Of a stretch of 64,000 nucleotides of DNA, positions 16,890-26,047 are shown one piece after another (position 1 is the stretch's first letter; the number at the start of each line of letters is the position of its first letter). Both the position numbers and the translations under genes were made by a program. Location: contig PGXW01000028.1 in the NCBI GenBank assembly GCA_002839355.1, positions 51,935 through 115,934 of the forward strand, given 5' to 3'. The notes below the pieces were generated by a model. It was not told the origin of the DNA. It saw only the letters and a program-made list of their open reading frames with translations, and did not search any database. This DNA comes from Spirochaetae bacterium HGW-Spirochaetae-2 (lineage in GTDB: Bacteria; Spirochaetota; Spirochaetia; Sphaerochaetales; Sphaerochaetaceae).

Positions 16890-17678
16890 ATGAAAGCGAA
16901 CCATAGGAAAATACCCTTCATAATCATCCATGGATTGTTGGTGCTTGGCCTGTCGGGAATCACTGTGTTCATCTCGATACGCCAGGCTATCCCGACATAT
17001 TTCAATACCCGGCCGCTGGAGCACGCCACACCCCCCTTTTCCATGGTCCCGACACTACTCCATATCATCCTTTCGTTCGTGGGCATGGTCCCCTCCCTAT
17101 ATCTACCTGACACCTCCAGAAATGAAATCGAGCGGCGGTTGTTGCCACCGTTGTTCATCACCATAACGGCTATCGATATCTCCGTAGTGGCTACGTTCAT
17201 GTTCCTGACAGGCGTCGGTTCGATCGGATTTACAGCAATCGGGAGAATCCACCTATTCTCGATCCTCTTCTCATCCACAATCCTCTTGCTCATCGGGCTC
17301 TTCCACATCGGCATCAACACGGGTAAACTGCTTCAGTTCACGCTCCTGTCCGCATCCGGATGCCTGTTGATCGCCTCGCTGGTTCCCCTCTCGGTCGCCA
17401 TGTACCCCATGGAAACATCCAAATGGTACGCGGACAGACAGTTCCTCTGGGTTCCGGCTATCATGGGAATTGTCAGTATCATCAACTACATTTCCCTGTA
17501 CATGCGGGAACAGACACAACACAACCTTTTCAGGAGTGTCAGTTTCACCTGTATAATCATGGGAAATATCCTATATTTGACAAAGTTCAACGCATTTTTC
17601 CTCTGGCTGGGAATTGCCCTCTATGGTATCGGCATATTCGTGGGTATTCCCAGAGGCCGGTTCTCCCAATTGGAGTGA
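16890..17678 (+). CDS. Hypothetical multi-pass membrane protein
   Basis: I recognise no family. The 262-residue product is hydrophobic with about seven predicted membrane helices. These include IIIHGLLVLGLSGITVFISI, LHIILSFVGMVPSLYL, LFITITAIDISVVATFMFL, LFSILFSSTILLLIGLFHI, LLSASGCLLIASLVPLSV and the last one near IMGNILYLTKFNAFFLWLGI. There is a short basic N-terminus (MKANHRK) and a basic C-terminal tail, suggesting orientation with both near the cytoplasm. It follows the symporter gene by 5 bp, so co-transcription is likely. A terminator-like hairpin on the other strand lies 14 bp beyond its stop. Confidence 0.75.
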   Translation: MKANHRKIPFIIIHGLLVLGLSGITVFISIRQAIPTYFNTRPLEHATPPFSMVPTLLHIILSFVGMVPSLYLPDTSRNEIERRLLPPLFITITAIDISVVATFMFLTGVGSIGFTAIGRIHLFSILFSSTILLLIGLFHIGINTGKLLQFTLLSASGCLLIASLVPLSVAMYPMETSKWYADRQFLWVPAIMGIVSIINYISLYMREQTQHNLFRSVSFTCIIMGNILYLTKFNAFFLWLGIALYGIGIFVGIPRGRFSQLE

Positions 17679-17691
17679 CAGGAATAGAGCC

Positions 17692-17722
17692 AAAAAAATA
17701 CCGTCCCAACAAGAAGGGACGG
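17692..17722 (-). terminator. Rho-independent terminator of gpmI
   Basis: On the minus strand a perfect 7-bp stem (CCGTCCC / GGGACGG at 17701-17707 and 17716-17722) with an 8-nt loop is followed by TATTTTTTT. It lies 21 bp past the gpmI stop. The stem symmetry could also weakly serve the plus-strand gene. Confidence 0.88.
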
Positions 17723-17743
17723 CAAACATATGTGCAATCAGGG

Positions 17744-19387
17744 TCATTTCATGGCAATGATGCTCTGGTCATAATCCTCAGGCGGTTCGAAACCCATCAG
17801 GTTCATGCAGGTCGCCGCAATCGAGCTGATACCCAAACCCGAGCGAAGTTCCTTCTCATACTCTCCCTGGTAATCGGAATCCACGATGATAAAGGGAACC
17901 GGATTCAAGGAGTGGGCGGTCTTTGCATTGGGGGAACCGTCGGCTTTACGCTTGACCGATCCATCCTTCGCATGTTCGAACATGTCGTCGGCATTGCCAT
18001 GGTCCGCAGTCAGCAACAGAATTCCACCCGCAGCCTCCACAGCTGTCTTCAACCGCGCAAGCTGGAGATCCATCCCTTCCATCGAACAGATTACCGCCTG
18101 ATAGATTCCGGTATGGCCGACCATATCCCCATTGGGAAAGTTGAGCTTGATGAAATCATACTTTCCACTCTTGATCGCCTTGATGACCTGATCGGTTATC
18201 TCGGCACATTTCATCCAAGGCCGCTGTTCGAAGGGGACTCTGTCCGAGGGGATCTCCATATAGGTTTCCAAATCGTCGTCGAACTTGCCGCTCCGGTTTC
18301 CGTTGAAGAAATAGGTCACGTGCCCGAACTTCTGGGTCTCGCTGATCGAGAACTGGCGGACCTTGCTTGCGACAAGATATTCTGCCATGGTCCGGTCGAT
18401 GGATGGCGGTGTCACGAGGTATTGGCTTGGGACATGGAGGTCCCCGTCATATTCCATCATCCCAGCATATTCAACCTTCGGATACCGTTTCCTATCGAAC
18501 TCCTCCAAGTGCTTCGCTTCGAAAGCCTTGGTCAATTCCAGCGCACGGTCTCCTCGGAAATTGAAGAGGATCACACTGTCGCCATCGAGGATCTCCCCCA
18601 CCGGCTTTTCCTTCTCCGCGATAATGAAGGGAGGAATATCCTGGTCGATGGCCCCGGTCTCCTTGCGCAAGGTGACGATTGCCTCGTGGGCAGACGCGAA
18701 CTGCCGGCCTTCACCAAGGACATGTGTCTCCCAGCCACGTCTCACCATATCCCAGTCGGCGTTGTAGCGGTCCATGGTTATGGCCATTCTTCCGCCTCCG
18801 CTTGCGATGCGGGCGTCGAAAGAATCGTCATTCAACGAAGCGAGGAATTCCTCGAACGGATCGAAGTATTCCAAGGCACTCGTTTCACCGACATCGCGAC
18901 CGTCAAGCAATGCATGGACCCGCACCTTGCGAACACCATCGGCCTTTGCCTGTACTATCATCTTCCTGAGATTGTCGACGTTGGAGTGGACATTGCCATC
19001 GGACAGCAAGCCGATGAAATGCAATGTTCCCGATTCCAAAACGTTCGAAGTAAGCTTTTTCCATGTGTCGCCCGCAAAGATCACACCCTGTTCGATCGAT
19101 ATCCCGACGAGCTTTGCCCCTTGGGAGAACACCCTGCCGCAACCGATTGCATTGTGGCCGACTTCGCTGTTGCCCATGTCATCGTCCGACGGCAAACCTA
19201 CAGCTACTCCATGTGCCTTGAGCTTTGTCCAAGGTGAGCTCTTGTACAGTGAATCGAGCGTTCCGGTCCTGGCTTCCGCGACGGCATCGCCCTCGATATA
19301 TTTTCCAAATCCGACTCCGTCCATAATTACCAGCACGACGGGTCCCTTTCTTTGTATCTTGTTGTGTCTCTTCAATGGTTCGACCAT
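17744..19387 (-). CDS. gpmI: Phosphoglycerate mutase, 2,3-bisphosphoglycerate-independent
   Basis: It interconverts 3- and 2-phosphoglycerate in glycolysis, using two Mn2+ ions and a phosphoserine intermediate. The 547-residue protein is of the alkaline-phosphatase superfamily. The first metal site is VLVIMDGVGFG; the phosphoacceptor Ser is in SDDDMGNSEVGHNAIG; VHALLDGRDVGETSALEYF and the C-terminal LLTADHGNADDM complete the active site. The start at 19387 has AAGGAG eight bases upstream. A sigma70-like promoter (19416-19444) and a terminator at 17692-17722 bracket it, so it looks monocistronic. Length is slightly above the typical 510-550. Confidence 0.97.
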   Translation of the reverse strand: MVEPLKRHNKIQRKGPVVLVIMDGVGFGKYIEGDAVAEARTGTLDSLYKSSPWTKLKAHGVAVGLPSDDDMGNSEVGHNAIGCGRVFSQGAKLVGISIEQGVIFAGDTWKKLTSNVLESGTLHFIGLLSDGNVHSNVDNLRKMIVQAKADGVRKVRVHALLDGRDVGETSALEYFDPFEEFLASLNDDSFDARIASGGGRMAITMDRYNADWDMVRRGWETHVLGEGRQFASAHEAIVTLRKETGAIDQDIPPFIIAEKEKPVGEILDGDSVILFNFRGDRALELTKAFEAKHLEEFDRKRYPKVEYAGMMEYDGDLHVPSQYLVTPPSIDRTMAEYLVASKVRQFSISETQKFGHVTYFFNGNRSGKFDDDLETYMEIPSDRVPFEQRPWMKCAEITDQVIKAIKSGKYDFIKLNFPNGDMVGHTGIYQAVICSMEGMDLQLARLKTAVEAAGGILLLTADHGNADDMFEHAKDGSVKRKADGSPNAKTAHSLNPVPFIIVDSDYQGEYEKELRSGLGISSIAATCMNLMGFEPPEDYDQSIIAMK

Positions 19388-19415
19388 GTATGAATCTCCT
19401 TGGGTGAACTGTCAC

Positions 19416-19444
19416 GTTATAACGAATATACTTATAGAGTTCAA
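19416..19444 (-). promoter_or_regulatory. Sigma70-type promoter for gpmI
   Basis: On the minus strand TTGAAC (-35) and TATAAC (-10) are separated by 17 bp, about 28 bp upstream of the gpmI ATG. The -35 box overlaps the end of the upstream pepP gene. Confidence 0.7.
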
Positions 19445-21216
19445 AGAGGTAAAGTCGCTTCGCGCAACCATGCCGCATCATCTTGGGGCAATTTGTCCGA
19501 AAGTTCCGAATACACCCAGCCATGGTACGCATCGACCATCTGCCGTTCGGCTTCAGAAAGCAGGTCGGTATCTATAAGCCGCCTCTCGAATGGGCAGAGC
19601 GTCAGAACATCGAATGCAAGGAATTCCCCGAACTCGGTCGTTCCGGCATGCTGCACAACAACCAGGTTTTCGATACGCACCCCGTGCAAGCCTTCCCGAT
19701 AGACTCCTGGTTCATCGGAAATCACCATGCCGACCTCCAGGGGAACTGCGATCGGTTTCGTAGAAATATTCTGGGGTCCTTCATGTACATTCAGGCAAAA
19801 GCCGAGACCGTGGCCTGTCCCATGGCCATAATTGTACCCGGTCTGCCAGAGGAATTGCCTGGCGAGCACATCCAGTTGGTAGCCGTTTGTTCCGGCTGGG
19901 AACCTTTGTGCCGCAAGCGAAAGGTTCCCTTTCAACACCAGCGTATAATCCTTTCTCATCTGCTCGGTCGCTTCGCCGAATAAAAGTGTCCTTGTTATGT
20001 CAGTTGTACCAGTCCGATACTGCCCTCCAGTATCGAGTACCAGCAAATTGTTTCCTTCCAGAACAGTCGAGGAGTCCACTGTGGCGCTATAATGGGCCAA
20101 AGCTCCGTGGGCCCCAAACCCGGCGATTGGAGAGAATGATGGCCCGAGATATTCTTCATGCTCCTTTCTATAGGCAACCAACTGTTCGGCTATGGTCAGT
20201 TCGTTGTAGGTCTCGGAACTCCGAGATACCTTGGCCAACAATTTGACCATGGCTATGCCATCCAACACATGTGCCCGACGCATGCCTTCGATCTCGACCG
20301 GTGATTTCCGAGCCTTCAGGGTCGTCGAGAGGTCCCGCCCCTCAACCAGGGCGATGGAAGCCGGAAGGGATTCCCGTATGCGTACCGTAGTCTTGTCCGG
20401 GGAATAGTATACAACATCGGTATCGGAAAAGGCTGTTCCAAGATAGGTGTACACCTCTTGGTACTCCCTGACCGCCACATACCGTGAAAGTTCGGTTTCC
20501 AACTGGTCGGAGAACCTGTCCGCTTTGGTAAAGAGGACCGCGTCTTTCGGACCGATAAGCAGATACCCGAGAAACACCGGACTATAGGGAATGTCCGAAC
20601 CACGAAGATTCAATATCCAGGCAATATCGTCCAATGAGGAGACAATGGTATGGGTACACCCCATTTCCCCACAGCTCTGACGGATCTTCTGCAATTTTGC
20701 TTCGGCAGAAAATCCCGCAATAGCGGCATCCATTTGCATCACGTTCTCGAAGGGTACTGCCGGCCGGTCCTTCCATATGGAATCGAACCAATCCCCGGTA
20801 TACTCCAGCGTTATGTCCTTTTTCGACAAGGTGCTTGCCAAAGCTTTCGTTGCTGAAACTGTCATGGTGAGACCGTCGATACCCACGACCCCTTTTGGAG
20901 GGATAGTGTTGGCCAGCCATTGGACATGGTCCGGAACCGAGGGGGCATCAAGTTTCATCAACTCGAAGGGGGTCCCGACTATCTGTTGTGCCCCCTGTAT
21001 ATAGTATCGGGAATCGACCCAAAGCAAAGCCTTGTCCAACGTAACCACGATGGTTCCGGCAGACCCGGTGAATCCCGACAACCAGGACCTCGTATTCCAT
21101 CTGGGTGCAACATATTCACTCACATGGGGATCACTTCCGTTCACAATCCATGCATCCACACGATGTTCCCGCATGAGGTTCCTGACCATTTCCACCCGTT
21201 GTGCAACACCAGACAT
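19441..21216 (-). CDS. pepP: Xaa-Pro aminopeptidase, M24 family (long AMPP1 type)
   Basis: It removes N-terminal residues ahead of proline. The 591-residue chain is the three-domain form: two creatinase-like N-terminal domains (DAWIVNGSDPHVSEY, WLSGFTGSAGTIVVT) and a C-terminal pita-bread metalloprotease domain from about residue 310. Metal ligands are visible: Asp in LLVLDTGGQY, Asp in TTDITRT, His in YGHGTGHGLG, Glu in DEPGVYREG, and Glu in RIENLVVV. There is no signal peptide, so it is likely cytoplasmic. Its stop abuts the gpmI promoter and it follows lgt by one base, so lgt-pepP is probably an operon. Confidence 0.95.
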   Translation of the reverse strand: MSGVAQRVEMVRNLMREHRVDAWIVNGSDPHVSEYVAPRWNTRSWLSGFTGSAGTIVVTLDKALLWVDSRYYIQGAQQIVGTPFELMKLDAPSVPDHVQWLANTIPPKGVVGIDGLTMTVSATKALASTLSKKDITLEYTGDWFDSIWKDRPAVPFENVMQMDAAIAGFSAEAKLQKIRQSCGEMGCTHTIVSSLDDIAWILNLRGSDIPYSPVFLGYLLIGPKDAVLFTKADRFSDQLETELSRYVAVREYQEVYTYLGTAFSDTDVVYYSPDKTTVRIRESLPASIALVEGRDLSTTLKARKSPVEIEGMRRAHVLDGIAMVKLLAKVSRSSETYNELTIAEQLVAYRKEHEEYLGPSFSPIAGFGAHGALAHYSATVDSSTVLEGNNLLVLDTGGQYRTGTTDITRTLLFGEATEQMRKDYTLVLKGNLSLAAQRFPAGTNGYQLDVLARQFLWQTGYNYGHGTGHGLGFCLNVHEGPQNISTKPIAVPLEVGMVISDEPGVYREGLHGVRIENLVVVQHAGTTEFGEFLAFDVLTLCPFERRLIDTDLLSEAERQMVDAYHGWVYSELSDKLPQDDAAWLREATLPL

Positions 21217-21217
21217 T

Positions 21218-22195
21218 TCAATTCCTCTTCTTTTTCTTAGCTTGATTCTTCTTCACTTCCATCGGTTTCCTACGGTTTCCAACCAATAGGAATACCACGC
21301 CGGCAACAATCATGGCAAAACTGAGCAGTTGTCCCATGGAAATGTTCAAGGGAGACAGGAACAGCGCGATGGGCTCTGTCCGTGCACCACCGGAAATGAT
21401 AAAGCCCAAGTTGGCATCCGGTTCCCGCAAATATTCAATGACAAACCGCGAGAGCCCATAGCCGATGAGATACCAACTCAACGTATAGCCCTTGAACCGG
21501 CTCCTCTTGCGGATGAAGAACCAGAGGAACACCCAGAGCAAGACCCCTTCGAACAACGCTTCATACAATTGGCTCGGGTGTCTGGGAAGGTTCACCATTG
21601 CCCCGGCGGCATACTGCATGCCGATTGAATCGGCGATGTTCCTGACCCACTCGTAGTTTGTCGAGAAGGGGGGAGCGTTTGGGAAAACCATCGCCCACGA
21701 AACGGTGGAAACCCTACCCCACAACTCTCCATTGATGAAGTTCCCCAATCTACCGAAGGTATACCCCAATGGAATACCCGCCACCATGGTGTCGGCGATA
21801 TCGAGAAAATTCATACGGAATTTACGGGCGAACAGCAATGCCCCGACAACAGAGCCGACCAACCCGCCATGATAACTCATGCCGGGCAGACCGACAAACC
21901 GGCCATTCGAGAATGGCCAGAAGATCAGCCAAGGATGTTTCCAGTAATACAGGGAGCCGTCGTAAAACAGGGTGGAGAACAATCGGGCACCCAGGATCAG
22001 GCCAGCGATCACATAGAGGAACAGGGTATAGGTATCGTCATTCGAGCAATCGATCAACCCTTTGTTCCGTTGCCTTACGAACAGGATATAGGTGATGCCA
22101 AAAGCGACCAGGTACATCATGCTGTACCAGCGGATTGGAAGTCCCGGGATAACTAGCGGTGAAATCCATGCAGGATAGGCTACATATTGAAGCAT
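21218..22195 (-). CDS. lgt: Prolipoprotein diacylglyceryl transferase
   Basis: It adds a diacylglyceryl group to the lipobox cysteine of prolipoproteins in the inner membrane, the first step of lipoprotein maturation. The 325-residue protein has about seven membrane helices, the family signature GRLGNFINGELWGR, an early IPGLPIRWYSMMYLVAF segment, and LPGMSYHGGLVGS. I use the ATG at 22195 (MLQYVAYPAWISP), which fits homologue starts. The frame is open to 22234, but the extra 13 residues are polar and out of character. The C-terminus is very basic (KKKKRN). The enzyme would act on the lipoprotein encoded at 2601-3413, among others. Confidence 0.95.
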   Translation of the reverse strand: MLQYVAYPAWISPLVIPGLPIRWYSMMYLVAFGITYILFVRQRNKGLIDCSNDDTYTLFLYVIAGLILGARLFSTLFYDGSLYYWKHPWLIFWPFSNGRFVGLPGMSYHGGLVGSVVGALLFARKFRMNFLDIADTMVAGIPLGYTFGRLGNFINGELWGRVSTVSWAMVFPNAPPFSTNYEWVRNIADSIGMQYAAGAMVNLPRHPSQLYEALFEGVLLWVFLWFFIRKRSRFKGYTLSWYLIGYGLSRFVIEYLREPDANLGFIISGGARTEPIALFLSPLNISMGQLLSFAMIVAGVVFLLVGNRRKPMEVKKNQAKKKKRN

Positions 22196-22276
22196 GGCGG
22201 AAGTGTACGCCGAGAAACAATGATGGTCAACCATACATTTGTGGCCGCTTGGAATGAAATATTATATATTGGAAGA

Positions 22277-23716
22277 ATGAAAAAGATCATAACCATCATA
22301 CTGTTGGTTGTCTTGACCGCGATGGTCAGCCAAGCCGCAGCGGCAACCGGAATAGACGAAAAACTTATACCAGCCTTCTTCACAGGAGCTCCCGCGGTTT
22401 CTCGCCCGGCATCGAATGATGAGATAACCACGAATATGCGGAAACTGGAACTCCTATACCGCCTGGTCGAACGCGACTTCCTCTTCGATATCGACCACAA
22501 GACGGTCTATGAGAGTATGGCGAAAGGTTTGTTCACCGGTCTTGGAGACGAGTACTCGGCCTTCATCCTCTCCGAGGATGCGGCAGATTTCAGCGAAGAG
22601 ACCTCCGGTACCTATGGAGGAATCGGAGCCTACATCTCGAAGAACTATATCGAGTACCGTGACTACAGCAAGCCCGAGACCTATATGGTGAACATCACCT
22701 CGGTGTTCCCGGGATCTCCCGCAGAAACCGCAGGATTGCGTTCCGGAGACCTGATAAGCCACATAGATGGAGAAGCAGTCGACGATTGGGAAGCGAACGA
22801 GGCCTCCAAGGCGTTGAAGGGAACTCCCAATACACCGGTCGTTCTATCGATCAAGCGGGGAAATTCGACTTTCGATGTCACTGTGATTCGTAAGATCGTG
22901 TCGGTTCCGACTGTCTCCATCGATATGCTCGATAATGGAATCGGATATTTGCGCATTACCCAGTTCACCAACTCAACGGGAGACCAGGTTCGAAAGGAGT
23001 TGCTTTCGTTCATGAAGCAAGGGATTTCCGCGTTGGTTATCGATCTCAGGGACAATCCCGGTGGAATCGTAGACTCGACCATGAATGTAGCGGATATGCT
23101 GCTTGCAGATCAGACGATTGTCCATGTGAACAGCAAGAATTCTACCAACAACAGGACCTTCGTAGCATCATCCAATACCATTATCCCCAAGGATATGACG
23201 GTTGTGGTACTGGTGAACAAGGGTTCGGCCTCAAGTTCGGAAATTCTTTCAGGTGCGTTGAAGGACAACGGTAGGGCTACCTTGATCGGGACGACCACCT
23301 ATGGCAAGGGGTTGATACAAGTCGTGTCTCCTTTTGGTGACGGCTATTATACCCTCACGACAAGCCAATACCGGACTCCCGATGGAAATGATATCCATAA
23401 GGAGGGAATTACCGTTGATATCGAGATCGAGGATGTGCAGATCGACGACGAGCAGATGGATACCTACATGGAATTCATCAACAGCAACGCAGCGGCCGAT
23501 TTTGTAAAGGAGCATCCCGAGTTCACCGTGGAAAATATGAATCTTTTCATGGATACGGTTGTCGGAGAAGATCCTCCCCTTGAAAAGGACGTGTACCGGT
23601 TGCTGTTGAGACGCGAATATGTGTTCCAGATGCCCTATGACGAAAGACCTGTGGCGGACCCCGAGTACGACCGTGTGCTCAAGCGGGCATTGGAGTTCCT
23701 GGAGACCGGCAAGTAA
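22277..23716 (+). CDS. C-terminal processing serine protease, S41 family with PDZ domain
   Basis: A secreted or membrane-tethered protease of the CtpA/Prc type. The 479-residue product has a signal peptide (MKKIITIILLVVLTAMVSQAAA), a helical N-terminal part and a PDZ domain from about 112 to 200 (GGIGAYISK, SVFPGSPAETAGLRSGDLI). The protease core has LVIDLRDNPGG, VLVNKGSASSSE (the catalytic Ser lies in this stretch, residues 312-321) and TYGKGLIQ with the catalytic Lys344. The start at 22277 follows GGAAGA and gives a clean signal peptide. Its stop overlaps the rsmE start (TAATG), so the two are translationally coupled. Confidence 0.94.
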   Translation: MKKIITIILLVVLTAMVSQAAAATGIDEKLIPAFFTGAPAVSRPASNDEITTNMRKLELLYRLVERDFLFDIDHKTVYESMAKGLFTGLGDEYSAFILSEDAADFSEETSGTYGGIGAYISKNYIEYRDYSKPETYMVNITSVFPGSPAETAGLRSGDLISHIDGEAVDDWEANEASKALKGTPNTPVVLSIKRGNSTFDVTVIRKIVSVPTVSIDMLDNGIGYLRITQFTNSTGDQVRKELLSFMKQGISALVIDLRDNPGGIVDSTMNVADMLLADQTIVHVNSKNSTNNRTFVASSNTIIPKDMTVVVLVNKGSASSSEILSGALKDNGRATLIGTTTYGKGLIQVVSPFGDGYYTLTTSQYRTPDGNDIHKEGITVDIEIEDVQIDDEQMDTYMEFINSNAAADFVKEHPEFTVENMNLFMDTVVGEDPPLEKDVYRLLLRREYVFQMPYDERPVADPEYDRVLKRALEFLETGK

Positions 23717-24498
23717 TGCGCGTATATGTGCTACCCGCCACATTCCGTGGGACGGAACAGTTTTCCGTGTCGGGCAAGGATGCCCACTACCTGACACGCG
23801 TCCTACGGATGAGGGAGGGTTCCTGCTTTGCTGCCAGAGATGCCACCGGAACCTTTTGGGACCTCACGATCACCGCAATCGACAAGGGAGAATGTCGGAT
23901 TTCCTGCAAATTGGCTGGGAAAGAACCGGCTGCCGTCACAGATTCCCTCCCCTCGTACCGGGGCCCCTTCCCGGAAATCCATCTCTACCAATGCCTCTGC
24001 AAAGGCAAGAAAATGGAGCAGATAATCAGGCAGACCACAGAACTTGGCGTGACCCGGATCATCCCCGTCTCAAGTGAATATTGCGTTGTCGACATTTCCG
24101 GAAAAGAGGAAGAGCGGCGAAACAAATACGGGGCAGTCGTTAAGGAAGCGCTGCAACAGTGCGGATCCTCGGTCATGACTACAGTGGCGGATCCGATCGA
24201 TATCTCCATGATCGTCTCGGAGTGGGACAATCGGGGGACGGCGATGGTGTTGCATCAAGTATCGGTCGACAACCAGATGTCGCTTTCCGAATTGTTGGAA
24301 AACCACGTCGAGGCACATCCCCGAGCCCCGATTGCCCTTGTGGTTGGATCCGAGGGAGGCTTTTCCGAAAAGGAAGTGGACTCGTTGGTCGCAGGGGGTT
24401 TTTTTCCAGTCCTCCTGAAGACAAATATCCTTAGGGCAGAAACCGCCGCCGTTGTCTCTGTTGCGCTTGCGCAACAACTGTTGGTAAGCCACCTGTAA
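23716..24498 (+). CDS. rsmE: 16S rRNA (uracil1498-N3)-methyltransferase
   Basis: A SPOUT-family enzyme that methylates U1498 in the decoding region of 16S rRNA. The 260-residue protein begins MRVYVLPATF and has the N-terminal PUA-like part (GKDAHYLTRVLRMREG). The SPOUT domain follows with TTELGVTRIIPVSSEYCV, LVVGSEGGFSEKEV and ILRAETAAVVSVALAQQ, the SAM-binding knot region. The start overlaps the stop of the S41 protease gene by one base. Length fits the family. Confidence 0.96.
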   Translation: MRVYVLPATFRGTEQFSVSGKDAHYLTRVLRMREGSCFAARDATGTFWDLTITAIDKGECRISCKLAGKEPAAVTDSLPSYRGPFPEIHLYQCLCKGKKMEQIIRQTTELGVTRIIPVSSEYCVVDISGKEEERRNKYGAVVKEALQQCGSSVMTTVADPIDISMIVSEWDNRGTAMVLHQVSVDNQMSLSELLENHVEAHPRAPIALVVGSEGGFSEKEVDSLVAGGFFPVLLKTNILRAETAAVVSVALAQQLLVSHL

Positions 24499-24568
24499 CA
24501 TATTTGCGACATTCCATTATTGCCGAACCTCGCTTACCATATACGGGTAACCAAGGAGGAAGGGTGAG

Positions 24569-25756
24569 GTGTCGTTGTTTCTTATTACCAAGGATCCGAA
24601 GCTTCGCGGATCGATCAATCGCCAATTGCACCTGGGTTGCTTTTCTTCGAATTCAACCGAACAATTCAAGGAACTGGGAAGACATCTTGAAACCGATACC
24701 CATCCGATCCTGCTCATAGATGAGAATTATTCGGAACGCGGGTTGGTTCCGATCCTGGAGACGGTGTTGTCACACAGGTTCTCCGGTCCAAAGATATTCC
24801 TATCGGGAAAGATGGGTAACGAAAGGGGATACCATTTTCTACAGGACGTTGGATTCGGCATTCTTAAAAAACCCTTCTCAATCGACCAGCTGATCGATGC
24901 TTCGATCCAGATGGGGGGCCTCTGTTCGATTATCAATCATCTTACCACCTCCCAATTGCTCAGATATACCGAGAACAGCACATCGGATTGGCACGCGTCG
25001 CTACTTGTCGGCAATTCCGAGCCGATGGTGAAGATACGCAATATCATCAGAAGGATCGGTTCGGCCTTTTCATCGGTCCATGTCAATGGCGAAACCGGGA
25101 CAGGAAAGGAGGTGGTCGCCTCTTTGCTTAGGATGGAATCCGGATGCCCGGAGCCCTATATTATTGTCAATTGTTCCTCGATTCCGAAATCATTGTCGGA
25201 CACCTATATCTTTGGTAATGAACGGGGAGCCTATACGGATGCCAAGGAAGCGAGAAAAGGGTTCGTCAAATGTGCCGACGGAGGCATCCTGTTCCTCGAC
25301 GAAATCGAAGACCTTGCCCAGGATGTCCAAGGCAAGTTTCTCAGATTGCTTGAGACCAAACTATTCAGGCCAATCGGAAGCGATAGAACGGAGTCATCAC
25401 AATTCAAGCTCATCACGGCTTCGAATACACCGCTGCAGAAACTCTGTGACGATGGGAAACTCCGTTTCGATTTGTACAACCGTCTCAATCGGTTGGTCAT
25501 TACGATACCCCCACTACGGGAACGGAAGGAAGACCTGCCACTGTTGATCGACCATTACCTGAAATCCATCGGAGAGGTCCGCCGGCCCGATGCACCTACC
25601 ATGGAGAGGATCCGACGGTACGACTGGCCCGGCAATGTGAGGGAACTGTTCAAAGAACTCGAACAGCTTTCCGTTTTTGCACTGCAAGATGCCCACGAGC
25701 TATCCTACACCGAAATACTTACCGAATCGGTCCTTTTTTCCGAACACGAATCGTAA
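24569..25756 (+). CDS. Degenerate sigma54-activator-like AAA+ protein without DNA-binding domain
   Basis: The 395-residue protein has two parts. Residues 1-120 are receiver-like, with Asp51 at the usual phosphorylation place and Lys100/101 before PF, but the usual N-terminal acidic pair is reduced to one Asp. Residues 145-365 form a sigma54-activator type AAA+ domain: Walker A GETGTGKE (174-181), Walker B ILFLDEIEDL, and RFDLYNRLNRLVITIPPLRERKEDLPLL. The sigma54-contacting loop GAFTGA is changed to GAYTDA (220-225). No C-terminal helix-turn-helix is present. The GTG start at 24569 has AAGGAGGA eight bases upstream. It may have lost sigma54 contact, or act as an ATPase in another role. No partner histidine kinase adjoins. 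Confidence 0.85.
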   Translation: MSLFLITKDPKLRGSINRQLHLGCFSSNSTEQFKELGRHLETDTHPILLIDENYSERGLVPILETVLSHRFSGPKIFLSGKMGNERGYHFLQDVGFGILKKPFSIDQLIDASIQMGGLCSIINHLTTSQLLRYTENSTSDWHASLLVGNSEPMVKIRNIIRRIGSAFSSVHVNGETGTGKEVVASLLRMESGCPEPYIIVNCSSIPKSLSDTYIFGNERGAYTDAKEARKGFVKCADGGILFLDEIEDLAQDVQGKFLRLLETKLFRPIGSDRTESSQFKLITASNTPLQKLCDDGKLRFDLYNRLNRLVITIPPLRERKEDLPLLIDHYLKSIGEVRRPDAPTMERIRRYDWPGNVRELFKELEQLSVFALQDAHELSYTEILTESVLFSEHES

Positions 25757-25800
25757 TGAATCATACGTGGAATCTGCCCATGGTATATCAAATGATTGTT

Positions 25801-25824
25801 GGGAAAAGGTTGTGGATAACTTGT
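25801..25824. repeat. 24-bp direct repeat with DnaA box, copy 1
   Basis: It begins GGGAAAAGG and ends AACTTGT. The DnaA box is TGTGGATAA at 25811-25819, the complement of the consensus TTATCCACA. It is identical over 24 bp to copy 2, 223 bp away. Confidence 0.85.
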
Positions 25825-26023
25825 GGAAGGAAGCAGTTCCGCAGGGGGTTAAATACCTATATTGAAGCCAATAATTCTTATATGGGTATTCCATTGGTCC
25901 TACCAAGTCACTAGACAATTAATTCGTTTATAAAGAATAAGTTGACAAATAGATGGGAAAGTGTTTCCCCCTGCCCGTGAACGGGCTTGACAAGCAGCTT
26001 GCCTTGTGTATCCCCGCTGCTGT

Positions 26024-26047
26024 GGGAAAAGGTTGTGGATAACTTGT
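26024..26047. repeat. 24-bp direct repeat with DnaA box, copy 2
   Basis: Identical over 24 bp to copy 1. The DnaA box is TGTGGATAA at 26034-26042. Both boxes point the same way. Confidence 0.85.

Noticed and set aside
17360..19237. A 625-codon open frame on the plus strand
   Set aside because: It lies antisense to gpmI, whose catalytic motifs are complete. There is no ribosome site or family match.
25973..25986. Palindrome GCCCGTGAACGGGC as a terminator
   Set aside because: A 5-bp stem with a 4-nt loop and no T-run on either strand.
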